Source: Anastrepha obliqua (taxonomy: Eukaryota; Arthropoda; Insecta; Diptera; Tephritidae). Taken from it: a DNA stretch of 64,000 nt. Shown here one piece after another: positions 54,305 through 64,000 of the stretch. Below the pieces are notes generated by a model. That model was given only the letters and a program-made list of their open reading frames with translations, made no database searches and was not told where the DNA came from. The translations under genes were made by a program, and so were the position numbers. Each line of letters starts with the position of its first letter. Position 1 is the first letter of the stretch. The stretch lies in NCBI RefSeq assembly GCF_027943255.1, contig NC_072893.1, forward strand, positions 32,262,001 through 32,326,000, given 5' to 3'.

Positions 54305-55797
54305 CTCTTCTTCCGCGTACGCTAATACGAATATACGAAATTAATATAGAAGGAACTGTTTAAATATGATAAATATATTTACTTGAAATAGCTGTTCGAC
54401 AAATAGGGCACGCTTCTGTTTTCTCGATATTATTTGGACATATTATATGTAGATTGTGTGAAATATACAAGTGCATATGCCCACAAGGGGAAACACTGCT
54501 TATTTCTTTAGTTTCGCGCATTGTAACTAAGCAAATAATACAGTCGTCTTTCAGTTGATTCGCAACTTTAACTGACGTTTTCTAAAACCCAGTTGACTAT
54601 TCTAAAATCCTATGCACGATTTCCAGCATACAATTGACAATTTTTAAAATCTAACTGGAAATGGTGTAGTAAGCCAAAAATGATCCCACATACAAATACA
54701 GTCACAGCAAGTATACGATATACTCCGTCAGCGGAGTGCTTAATTCGTTCTTCGCCATGAATACCCACAACTCGTAACCATACGATAGCATTGCTCGTAT
54801 TTCATCTTGAAATTATCCACTGTAAACAGCATTTCCCTGCCCACAAATATTCCTTAATACACTTAACTACACCATACAACACCGCTTTGCACTATAAGGA
54901 ACACAAAAATATGCTAAATTTGGCATACAAAATATAAATACATGTGAGCATATGTTAAAAACTCCTATACTAACACCCACCGCTGATAAAAATAGCCAAA
55001 TGTGCAAAATAGTCATTAAGCATTTGCATACCCGCATTCGTAAATGTACGTGTGCGCATACATAAATAAGCATTCATTTGAAACACCTGATAACACATCT
55101 ACGGTAGGATTACTCTCTTTAATTTTGTAAACAGCTTTCACTTAATGTATTACGAGGGTGTTACAAGACACACTTCATCGCAAGCGCGTCCCACTGATAA
55201 GATATCATCAATATGAAACGTGTGTATGTGTGGACAAGTACATATGCATTTTATGGGTACTTCAGATGAAAGCCTTTAAAGCATCGCACGACTATGACGC
55301 AAAACAAATCACAACACACGTCACCACAGTGAAACCGTTTAAGTCACTACCCACTTCATGTTGAAGTTTTATGCTTAAGCTTTTACATCCAGCCCCTTTG
55401 CAGGTAAATCTTTCAAAAGAAGTTTTTGTTTACTGTTTACTTGTTTGGCTTCGCCCACTGTACATACGTAAGCTGCATATAAAAGCAATCAAATTTCGAC
55501 TAAGTCTTCATGGCTTCTCATCTCTAGTCACAAATGTTACATATTATCACCAACATAGGTAAATAAATTGAACAATGACTGCAGGCGTCATTCAAAAAAA
55601 CAAAATTCACATCCCAATTTCACATAGCAAACAATTATTGTAGGAAATTATGAAATTCGTTTCCTTGGCGCCTGGAAGAATTTCAATGCTAAGTCTTCTT
55701 AATTGAATGCTGTTGGTATGTATGGCAAATGTGTTTGTGTGTGTAGGTGTAAGTATAAATTTAAACACATAATTAATTTAAAACATAAACGTATGTA
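54305..55797. other. Intergenic, nothing recognised
   Basis: 54340-54600 reads on the - strand with several Cys and His codons (for example CPICRTAISS, HLHIICPN), faintly like a RING finger of an inhibitor-of-apoptosis type, but broken by stops and without splice support. The rest is AT-rich. Confidence 0.3.
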
Positions 55798-55798
55798 C

Positions 55799-56410
55799 AG
55801 GGCCCGCCATCTATCGATACGGATTTGAACTAGGTATTATTTGAAGAATGGTAACACTTAGCTATCATCTGATTTGACAGAAAATTAGTTTTATTCTTCC
55901 GCTGAACGACAATGGTTTGTTCCGAGAAATTGAAGAGGAGAATATTAGTGGCATTTGGTTCCAACAAGATGGCGCTACTTGCCACACAGCAAATGCTACG
56001 ATCAATCTTTTGCGCACTGTCTTCGAAGATCGCATTATCAGCCGAAATTCTGATATCGTTTGGCCGCCTCGGAGCTGCGATTTGACGCCGTTGGATTATT
56101 ATCTTTGGGGTGCCGTCAAAGACCAGTGTTATGCCAACAAACCAGCAACAATTGATGCACTGAAGACCAACATACGCAATGTCATAGCTGAAATACAGCC
56201 GCATACAATCGAAAATGTGTTGAAAAATTGGACCGATCGTATGGGATGGTGCATGGCTAGCCGAGGCAGCCATATGAATGAAGTTGTGTTCCATCATTAA
56301 CCGGAAGGATTGTACTTCAAAAAAAAAAAAAAAACAGTTTGGAAAAATATTGAGTAGTTTCTTTTTTATAGCATTTTTAATTCCGTAAAGTTATATGTCG
56401 GACCCTTTAC
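55799..56410 (+). mobile_element. DD41D mariner, internally deleted, second lineage
   Basis: TA then CAGGGCCCGCCATC at the left; GTCGGACCCTTTAC at the right is an eroded partner. 55917-56300 encodes the C-terminal catalytic half: [42 protein letters not shown], and the end NEVVFHH. It differs by many residues from the copies at 36971 and 59649, so it is another subfamily. The N-terminal part and first catalytic Asp are missing. Confidence 0.82.
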
Positions 56411-57396
56411 ATACATCAGTGCTGTTTTTTTCTTAAACCCACTGGTCCGTAGTTGCAGTCGTAAGTTGAAACATCTTTTAATGATTACTGAAATACTTTT
56501 ATCATTAGTAATTATTTTTTAATTTAGCTTTTAATTGCTAATGCTGCCAATATTCCATAGTAATGCAATATTCTTTAGTTAAAGGTTAATCTTTATAATG
56601 ACGTCTATTGTGGATGCCATAAGAATTGCCAAAACTTGTTTGACGATGAACAGCTGAAGAAGGCAAGTTGATGATAGTTGCATAGCTGACATTTTGGTTT
56701 GGAAATCTGTTCATTCTGTGTTCATGTGTCGGCCGCATATGGCCTGCACGTACCCTTACAAAATTTGTGAGTTATCTAGAATGATCGTTCTATTAGAAAA
56801 GCCTAAGCTCGTAATTAGTTCCACAGGATTTGACTTTTCGGCATCCACGCAAGAAAACTGGATATCGTCGTGGGAGATCCATCTTTAATAAGGAAGTGGA
56901 TGATTACACTTAGGGTATTTGTTACAGACTTTTGCAGGTCCAACAACCTCCGCAATATTCTCAATTTTAAATACTGCTTTGATCTCTTTTAACAGTTACC
57001 CGAGGTCTATAGTAACAAAATAATTATAACCAAGGCGTGTTCATACAAACTAATATATTACAAATTATTTTTGCATTAAAACACATAAAACATGTACTCG
57101 TTATTCTACAGTTATAAGTATCTATGTTGAATGTTGACAAATATTAAGAAACGTCTGTTGCTAAGTTGTTATCTTATCGTTTGGACAAAATAAATCCCAC
57201 ATTGCAGCAGTCGCGACAACTGTCAATCAGATGCTATCAATAGCCGTACATATAAACATACACAAGTTTGTACATATTTGACACTTTTCAAGTAAATAAC
57301 CCGTAAATTATTCTAATTTATTTGTTTCTAGTTATCACACGTTGCTCTTTCAGCAAAAGTTGCCACTCTCTTAGAAAATACAATACGAGGGTGGTC
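56411..57396. other. Intergenic, nothing recognised
   Basis: No gene or repeat that I can support. Confidence 0.4.
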
Positions 57397-57406
57397 GTAT
57401 AAGACT

Positions 57407-57968
57407 CTTCTTCTCTTCTTAATTGGCGCGATAACCGATTACGCGATTTTGGCCGAGTTTAACAAAGCGCGCCAGTCGTTACTTTCTCGTGCTAACCGGT
57501 GCCAATTGGACACACCAAGTGAAGCTAAGTCCTTCTCCACCTGATCTTTCCAACGCAGAGGAGCCCTTCCTCTTCGTCTGCTACCACCAGCTGGTACCGC
57601 ATCGAATACTTTCAAAGCCGGAGCGTTTGTATCCATTCGGACGAAATGACCCAGCCAACGAAGCCGCTGGATCTTTATTCGCTGCGCTATGTCTATGTCG
57701 CCGTAAAGCTCATACAGCTCATCGTTCCATCGCCTGCGATATTCGCCGTTGCCAACGTGCAAAGGTCCAAAAATCTTACGCAGAATCTTTCTCTCAAACA
57801 CTCCAAGCGTCGCCTCATCGGATGTTGTCGTCGTCCACGCTTCTGCGCAATACGTTAGGACGGGCATGATGAGAGCCTTGTAAAGTGTTAGTTTTGTTCG
57901 TCGAGACAGGACTTTACTACTTAATTGTATGCTTAGTCCAAAGTAGCACTTGTTGGCAAGAGAGATTC
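57407..57968 (-). mobile_element. RTE-clade 3' fragment with 10-bp target duplication
   Basis: Flanked by GTATAAGACT at 57397-57406 and 57969-57978. On the - strand an open frame (57867-57439) encodes the same C-terminal end as 14560-16168: MPVLTYCAEAWTTTTSDEAT, RLRWLGHFVRMDTNAP, APLRWKDQVEKDL. It ends in AAGAAGAGAAGAAGAG. It is 5'-truncated in the RT thumb region. High identity to the 14560 copy and an intact duplication indicate a recent insertion. Confidence 0.92.
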
Positions 57969-58179
57969 GTATAAGACTATGAAATTTAAATAAGGATCAG
58001 ATCTTTATGCAAGGAAATTTGATGTCACGCAATGGAGTAATCCAGAGTGCATTACAAGAGGTTTGACGAATATTTTCTTTAACGATTGCTCCAAGAATGA
58101 AATAGGTTCTGGAGCCGGATGGTACTTAAACGATAGTAATAAGTAGCATTACGCTACGGGAGGAATGGCTATTGTTTTT

Positions 58180-58980
58180 CAAACGTAAATTTTGGCCATT
58201 CTGAAAGTAGCAGAATGGATAATTGAGAGGAGATGTAGCGGGAAACAGATTGGCGTCTTTAGTGACAGTCAGACCGCGCTGAAGGCCCTGGAGAACGCAA
58301 AGTAAACCTCAAAGATTGTTCAAGAATGTAAGCAGAAATTTAATTATGTTGCAAGACAGAATAAGCTCGTGCTTATATGGGTTCCAGAACACCACAGGGA
58401 CCAGAGCCAATAATCGGATTCAGTTCAGTGCAGAAATCTAGAATTGGATAAGCGATTATGTGTGCAATTTTCATAAAGAGCGATGGTCAGGTCTAGAACG
58501 CTGCAGAACTGGAAAATATATTGTGGCAAGCCCGAACAGAAAACTGTCGGACTTTCTTCTAAGACTTCGTAAAAAGGCGTTCGGTTGATGCTCGGTATTA
58601 TTATCGGACACAATCCATGGGGTCAACATATGACCACCGTTGAAATCATTGAGGACTCGATTTGCCTATCTTGCTTGGAGGAGGCGGATGCTACTGAGCA
58701 TTTTCTCTGTGAGTGTCCCGCATTTGCTAAAGCAAGGTCACGAATTTTGGATTCCGTTGTCATGAGAACAAGTAAAATTCGTTCTCACAAACTGGTATAT
58801 ATTTTCAAATTTATCAAAGAATCTGGAAAATTGTCACAGGTCTAACTACCTCTTTTCTTCTATTCTATCCTTTTTTTCCTTCTGTTACTTCTCCCCTTTC
58901 TTCTTTGACTATCAACCCTTTCAATTTCCAGAGCTTTAAATGCAATGGGACTTTTAGCCTGAGAAGTTACCAAATCTCTC
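58180..58980 (+). mobile_element. R1-like non-LTR fragment: RNase H, cysteine-rich end and 3' UTR
   Basis: With stops, reads GVFSDSQTALKALENAK, KLVLIWVPEHHRDQ, then from 58585 an open frame MLGIIIGHNPWGQHMTTVEI-IEDSICLSCLEEADATEHFL-CECPAFAKARSRIL. The WVP motif and the C-x2-C-x(8)-H-x4-C knuckle are typical of this group. The subfamily differs from the copies at 26354 and 47236. A T/C-rich 3' UTR follows to about 58975. Confidence 0.75.
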
Positions 58981-58984
58981 GTTG

Positions 58985-59646
58985 CTTCTTGGCTTGACCT
59001 TTCAAATTTCAGTCGTTATCCAACGTTTCTTACATTTTTCGATTGATCTAAAAGCTTTGCATCATGCGCAGGCATCCCATGAAACAGTCCGCAATATTTT
59101 GTTGGCCGACAGACTCATCACGACCTTCTTCTTCATTTTTCAGGCTTTTTATTTAGCTTCTTTTAGCTACAAAAATGATTTTTTTTTAATTTTAATAATT
59201 TAAAAAAATGGCGCTGAAGTTGATCATCCCGATAAATTGGACCTCGTCCATTTTGGCACTTCTATATATTTATCTGAAACACAAAAGTCAAAAAAATTTG
59301 TATCAGTATGACTGTAGTTATGTCTCATATTAGAATAAAAAACACTCTAAAACTCGGGATTTTCAGTTTCTTTTATCAAAAAAAAAAACGAAATAATTGA
59401 AATAATGATTTCATTCTAGTACGGGCGATAGCCATTGATGTTGTGAATAATATATTAAAATTTCGGTTGAATAGTGTTTTTTTTTTTTTTGACAACACCA
59501 GGCCGAAAAAAGACGGTTGTAGATAAATGAGTTTAAAATTTGAGCTACAGGAGCGCGCGGCCCGTTTTCTACCTAGTTAATGGGCTGTAGAAGCTATAAT
59601 ATTGGGAATTTCCGTATGGAAATTTCACAGTATGATCTTAAGATAC
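58985..59646. other. Intergenic, nothing firmly recognised
   Basis: CATCCCATGAAACAGTCCGC-AATATTTTG (59068-59100) may be a shred of transposase or reverse transcriptase, but it is too short to assign. Confidence 0.3.
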
Positions 59647-59648
59647 TA

Positions 59649-60370
59649 CAGGGTGGGCCATGTAAAATTTGCTTTTTGAATCGGCTATAAAAACAAACTA
59701 ATCAATATTTTTTCAAACTTTTTTTTTATTTTGAAGATTGAACATTGTCATTTATGAATGAAAAATAATATCGTTCAAATGACTGCCACGACTGGCTTTA
59801 CAGTAGGCCATTCGATCAACCCAATTTTTAAGCACATTTTCGAATGTTTGGGCTCCAATTTTATGAATGGCAAGTTCGATTTCGTGTTTTAAAGCATCAA
59901 TCGTCTCTGGATAGTTCGCATAACATTTGTCCTTAACGGCTCCCCACAAAAAATAGTCCAACGGGCTTAAATCATAGCTCCGAGGCGGCCAATTGATATC
60001 GGAATTTCGGCTGATTATTCGGTTTTCAAAAACGGTAGCCAAAAGTTCGAGTGTAACTTTTGCAGTGTGACAAGTTGCACCGTCCTGTTGAAACCAAATG
60101 TCGTCCATGCATCCTCTTAAATTTTTGGAAGCAACTCGTTGAGCATGTCACGGTAACGCTCGCCATTTACTGTAACCGCGGAAGAAGAAGAAGACTCACC
60201 ACTTTGGAAATTGGTTTTCAATATTTCCCCATTTTGTTCAAGCGTAGAGCGTCCCATTTCGTAAATGTCAAACCTTTAAGTAAATTATGAACACATTTGA
60301 CATGTCATTTCTGTTACCATTCTCAAAAAAATAGGTGGTTCACAAAGCAAACGTTATATGGCCCACCCTG
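59649..60370 (-). mobile_element. DD41D mariner, internally deleted, both ends intact
   Basis: CAGGGTGGGCCATG at the left and GGCCCACCCTG at the right, flanked by TA at 59647-59648 and 60371-60372; 722 bases. The - strand transposase begins near 60258 (MGR start) and carries the same fusion of N-terminus to [11 protein letters not shown] as 36971-38430. It then runs [15 protein letters not shown] ... [15 protein letters not shown] and ends NDIIFHS at 59752. The helix-turn-helix and first catalytic Asp are deleted, so it can only move with help from a full element. Confidence 0.9.
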
Positions 60371-60372
60371 TA

Positions 60373-62180
60373 TAATTTCAAAATATCGAAAAAAACGATT
60401 TTTTGAAAATGCTAGACCACCGGGTTCCCTTAATACCTGAAAGGTTAAATTTATGTTCGTTCAGATTGCGAAGACTCCCTTAAATTTATTAAACGTTCTT
60501 CTGTTAGAAAATTGCGGTAGGTTCTTTTAAATGATGTTTGATGACAACGAAAACATTTGAGGTACCAACATCGTCCGTTCTAAGTTACGACATCTTATTG
60601 GCTCGCCCTCGTAAAATACAATCTTAAGCATAGTTGGTGCAATGGGTTGCGTTATTTCAAGTGGCTCAGCCTCAATGTCGAGGGAAATGTTTATGGCAGT
60701 CTAAAAGTGGTCTCGTTATTGCGGCGGTCGGTGCAGAAAAGTGCAGGCGATAAAAAAATTTTGTTCGAACATACGAGTATTATAATCTCATTATTGTGCA
60801 GTTGAATGTATCAACAATTTTTTGTTCTGGCAAAACTTTTCTTTCAACATTCGTTAAATAATGCAATTTTGGGTTTTAATGAAACAATAAAATTTATTGA
60901 GTGGCTAATTGAGTTCAATGTTTATGGATTTTATAGACTTATAGGCAACTCCAATACAGACATTAATTATTGCAGTTGGCGGCTTGGCGGTGCTCATAAG
61001 ATTATTTTTCGACGATATGCATAATAATACACTGAATTAAGTGTCGCAAATCTTTTATATACCTAAGTTTGCCTTACGTATACGCCAGCGTGCATAAATT
61101 TATAATTATAATTGTTGTCTTTATTTTCTGTTCTTTTACATGCAAGCAGTAGCCACTCGCTTATGTGAACTAATTAACGCAGTTTTTGCACGTTTATGTA
61201 AATATTTATTTTTTTAATAATCTAAAAAACGCAGTATTTCTTACAGACTAATAAATGCCACACAATTTAAAAATTAAATAAATTAAACTTATAATTTACT
61301 TACCATATTTCATTTTAATGAAGTGAATTTAACATTTCTTACAGTTTACAGAGAAAGATCGTTAGAGAATTCGTAGAATCAAGTTAAACAATTCATTTCG
61401 TAACATTGTAGTAGTTTTTCGTGGAGAAAAAATCTAGGCCCAGGCTTTTAACAATGAAATACTCTTACTACTATTCACTAAACAATAAACTAAATTTTTA
61501 TTTATCATTATTTTTCAAAATAAAACTTTCCTAAGCTTAAGACTCTACACTATTAAAGAAATATTATGAAAATTATCAAATTGCCGAGTAGCTGAAACAA
61601 TATCATAAACATTTGTTTGTGTGTGTATGCATGTAGACCGACGGCGATTTAATCGGTATTACCGGCACAGCTAATTCTGATAAAATTGTATTGTGACAGA
61701 CGGTTGTTATGCGGATTAGTGAACAGCTGATTTGATTATTGCATAGTTTGACAGTAAAAGACGGACTGCAGACAACAAATACGAGTATTAGCTGCCCTGA
61801 TACTAAGAAATATTTATTTATTTAAACAATATTTCAGCAATTTCTTAAACTGCTCCGAAATATTGGGAAAAAATGTATGTAATTTCGAACTTGTTAGCGC
61901 AAACTAGCATTGCATCCAGTCTTTCTTGTTCTTCTCTTTAAGACTTTCATTATTTTTCATTCACGATAGATATTAACTGTAATTTTTCAGTAATGTTGCC
62001 ATCGAAACTTCTCCTAATCCGCTTAAATTTTGAGAATTAAGTCTAGTTGTCAATCCGCATTAGTTGTACATAATTCCTGAGATAACTCCGAACTAAGTCG
62101 TTAATTCCGATTAATGGCACCGTCTGTCTAGGCCATTATTGTATTGGTATGTTATATGGTACCAATTAGCGATTAACCCT
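60373..62180. other. Intergenic, nothing recognised
   Basis: Mostly AT-rich, with no coding frame or transposon that I can support. Confidence 0.4.
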
Positions 62181-62184
62181 AATG

Positions 62185-62460
62185 AAGAAGTCAGCCATCT
62201 TCACACTACAAAGGATTCAAAGAGCGGCGTTGGAAGCAGTGTACATGCCTATGCCTATTACTTTTACAGATCGTGGGTATGAAAAGCGCCGCAAATGCTA
62301 TTATGTTGCGGGAACTATTCTATAGGAGGATAGCTCGGAGTGGCACACCACAATACTAGACAGGCTCGCATACCAGGTATTGCAGATTACTGTATGCCAC
62401 CTATAGGTTACCTTCAATTCGAAGTACGAGGTAGAGGAATATAACAAATCTTCATATGGA
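62185..62460 (+). pseudogene. Fragment of an R1/LOA-type reverse transcriptase end
   Basis: With one frame change: KKSAIFTLQRIQRAALEAVY, then VGMKSAANAIMLRELFYRRI. This matches the pattern LQRVQR ... AAxAxxRL between reverse transcriptase and RNase H in these elements. It is short and decayed. Confidence 0.5.
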
Positions 62461-62644
62461 AGTGCGTACCTCATATCAAAATATATATAATATATCTATC
62501 TTTTTCCTACTTTATTTAGTGGGACTCTATTCAGAATTGCTAAAAAAAAGAAGTCAAAAGAACAAGCTCTGACAGGCATTGCAAGAATGCGAAAATACAA
62601 GAAGTTATTGAATGCTTTTTTTTTGTTTGATAAAGTCTTCACAC

Positions 62645-62685
62645 TTTCTTCCTTGATTGGGGCGATAACCGCTTAAAAGTAATTT
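62645..62685 (-). mobile_element. Scrap of the RTE 3' end
   Basis: TTGATTGGGGCGATAACCGC-TTA is the inverted 3' end of the RTE family (AATTGGCGCGATAACCG at 57420), with no coding part. Confidence 0.5.
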
Positions 62686-62833
62686 TGGTTGCTCACTGGT
62701 TATCTTTTTAGAGTCTTAAAAAACCAAAATTTATTGAAAATTTGTTTGTTCTTAGCATTCATTAGCATCAAATTTGGTTAGTTAAACACAATTGCGACAG
62801 GGACAGAAAACACTATACATTTATGTATATATA

Positions 62834-63056
62834 TAATTGGCGAGTTCCTCCTCCTATTTGTCGTGCGCGTTGATGTTGTTTTTCAAATCGAGAGACCTAC
62901 AGTTTCAAGTCGACTCCGAACGGCCGATAATTTTTTTACTAAGAGCTTTCTCATGGCAGAAATACACTCGAAGGTTTGACATTGCCTGCCGAGGGGCGAC
63001 CGCTATTAGAAAACACTTTTTCTTTATTTTGGTCTTTCCCGGATTCGAACCTAAAA
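62834..63056 (-). repeat. SINE copy with B-box
   Basis: GGCGAGTTCCTCCTCC, AGACCTACAGTTTCAAGTCG, AATACACTCGAAGG and TTGCCTGCCGAGGGGCGACC in family order. It ends at CCCGGATTCGAACC (63041-63054), the inverted B-box. The A-box half of the head is missing. Confidence 0.7.
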
Positions 63057-63059
63057 AAT

Positions 63060-64000
63060 ATTTCTAAACTATTGATATTTTGCGAGTTTTTTGTGCTAAT
63101 CGAATAAATATTATTTGCTTGTTATTTGCCTGCTTGTAAACAAACAAATTGTCATCAAGTGTTCAGAAAAGCAACTCTGAGCCTTTAACTCGTCGAAAAA
63201 AATAGAATATGAATCTAATTATTTTGCCGCCGTAAAAATAACCGACGGCAAGAAATCCGTCCCCGCCGCAATTCTATGCAATTCTGTGCAATTTCATACT
63301 ATTAATTGTTTGTTTTTGACAGCGGGTATCCGTCAACCCGCTGCCCGCTGCAATTCTGTTCAAGTGGCCAAAAAAATCAATATTTATTTAAAATTTTAAA
63401 ATTTGTTTGTTCATTGCTCTCATTGCATGTTCATATAGTATATTTGAGTGTTTATATAATCGAGTGGCTACTGTAGATATTACTACGGCAACATTTAGTT
63501 TTGTAAACACGAGTTTGCTGTTTTTACCAACTCTCTCATACTCTCTCGATAATTTTAGCTCTGCTCTTTTATATGTTTCCCAAGCGTTCTACTGTGCCTG
63601 AACTGGTTTTTTAACTAAAGTTACCCTCAAACAGAGCTCATTTATAATAACAACTAGAAAGAAGGAAATGTTGGCAAAATAAAATAATCATTTCTTTGAA
63701 GCTCTACTCGTTTTCCAACCGCATTTTATGCTCTCAGCATCGAGCTGTGATTGCACTCAGGTTAGTGATTTTTCGACAATTAAAACAACAGCATACGCGG
63801 CGTTTTTGTTCTTCTTTATTGTACCTTCTTGAACTTAAAAAACTTAAAAACAAACTTAATTTGCAGCAAAGCAAATTCACTTTTGCTTGTTTCTATTTGT
63901 TGTTGCCAAGTGCCGGTGTGAATGCATTAAATTCGTTTATTTATTGACACGCTGCAAACGTATTGTTTTTTCGATTTCGATTTCTGCAATCACAGGCAAT
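63060..64000. other. Intergenic, nothing recognised
   Basis: Contains a short direct repeat CCGCxGCAATTCTxTxCAA (63267 and 63350). No gene recognised. Confidence 0.4.

Noticed and set aside
54340..54600. Cys/His codons on the - strand resembling a RING finger
   Set aside because: Broken by stops, no splice support and no neighbouring domain.

Overview
This is eukaryotic nuclear DNA from a higher fly, most probably a tephritid (true fruit fly). It is AT-rich with GT/AG introns. It carries the X-type chorion gene pair Cp36 and Cp38 next to the germline gene otu, a gene grouping known from Drosophila. It also holds several mariner relics with DD41D spacing, the type first described from Ceratitis rosa. 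The species cannot be fixed from the window.

Layout. 0.4-1.7 kb: Cp36, two exons, + strand, with a TCACGT chorion element and a TATA box. 1.7-7.4 kb: intergenic DNA filled with SINE copies, TTAA-flanked MITEs and non-LTR 3' ends. 7.5-8.8 kb: Cp38, two exons, + strand, same promoter design. 8.9-13.2 kb: transposon relics and a 590-bp foldback element. 13.4-24.6 kb: a candidate new two-exon gene for a short secreted peptide; its supposed 10.6-kb intron is a stack of nested transposons. 25.3-42.3 kb: otu on the - strand, 11 coding exons that join in frame to 1246 residues (OTU domain, Tudor-like exon, long Pro/Asn/Gln-rich tail). Introns 8 and 10 of otu are swollen to 7.5 and 4.4 kb by insertions. 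42.3-64 kb: no convincing gene; mariner, Tc1-like, RTE, R1/LOA-like, SINE and MITE relics lie in AT-rich DNA. One possible first exon lies near 45 kb.

How the genes fit together. Cp36 and Cp38 encode secreted eggshell proteins made by follicle cells late in oogenesis. otu acts in the female germline. The otu and small-peptide genes would converge tail to tail near 24.6-25.3 kb.

The most notable signals are: the uncharacterised peptide gene; a cysteine at the putative OTU nucleophile position; three relics of a poorly classified DDE transposase family; TTAA-flanked elements whose ends resemble each other, one caught inserted in a mariner gene; an amplified internally deleted DD41D element; and nested insertions with target-site duplications still visible.
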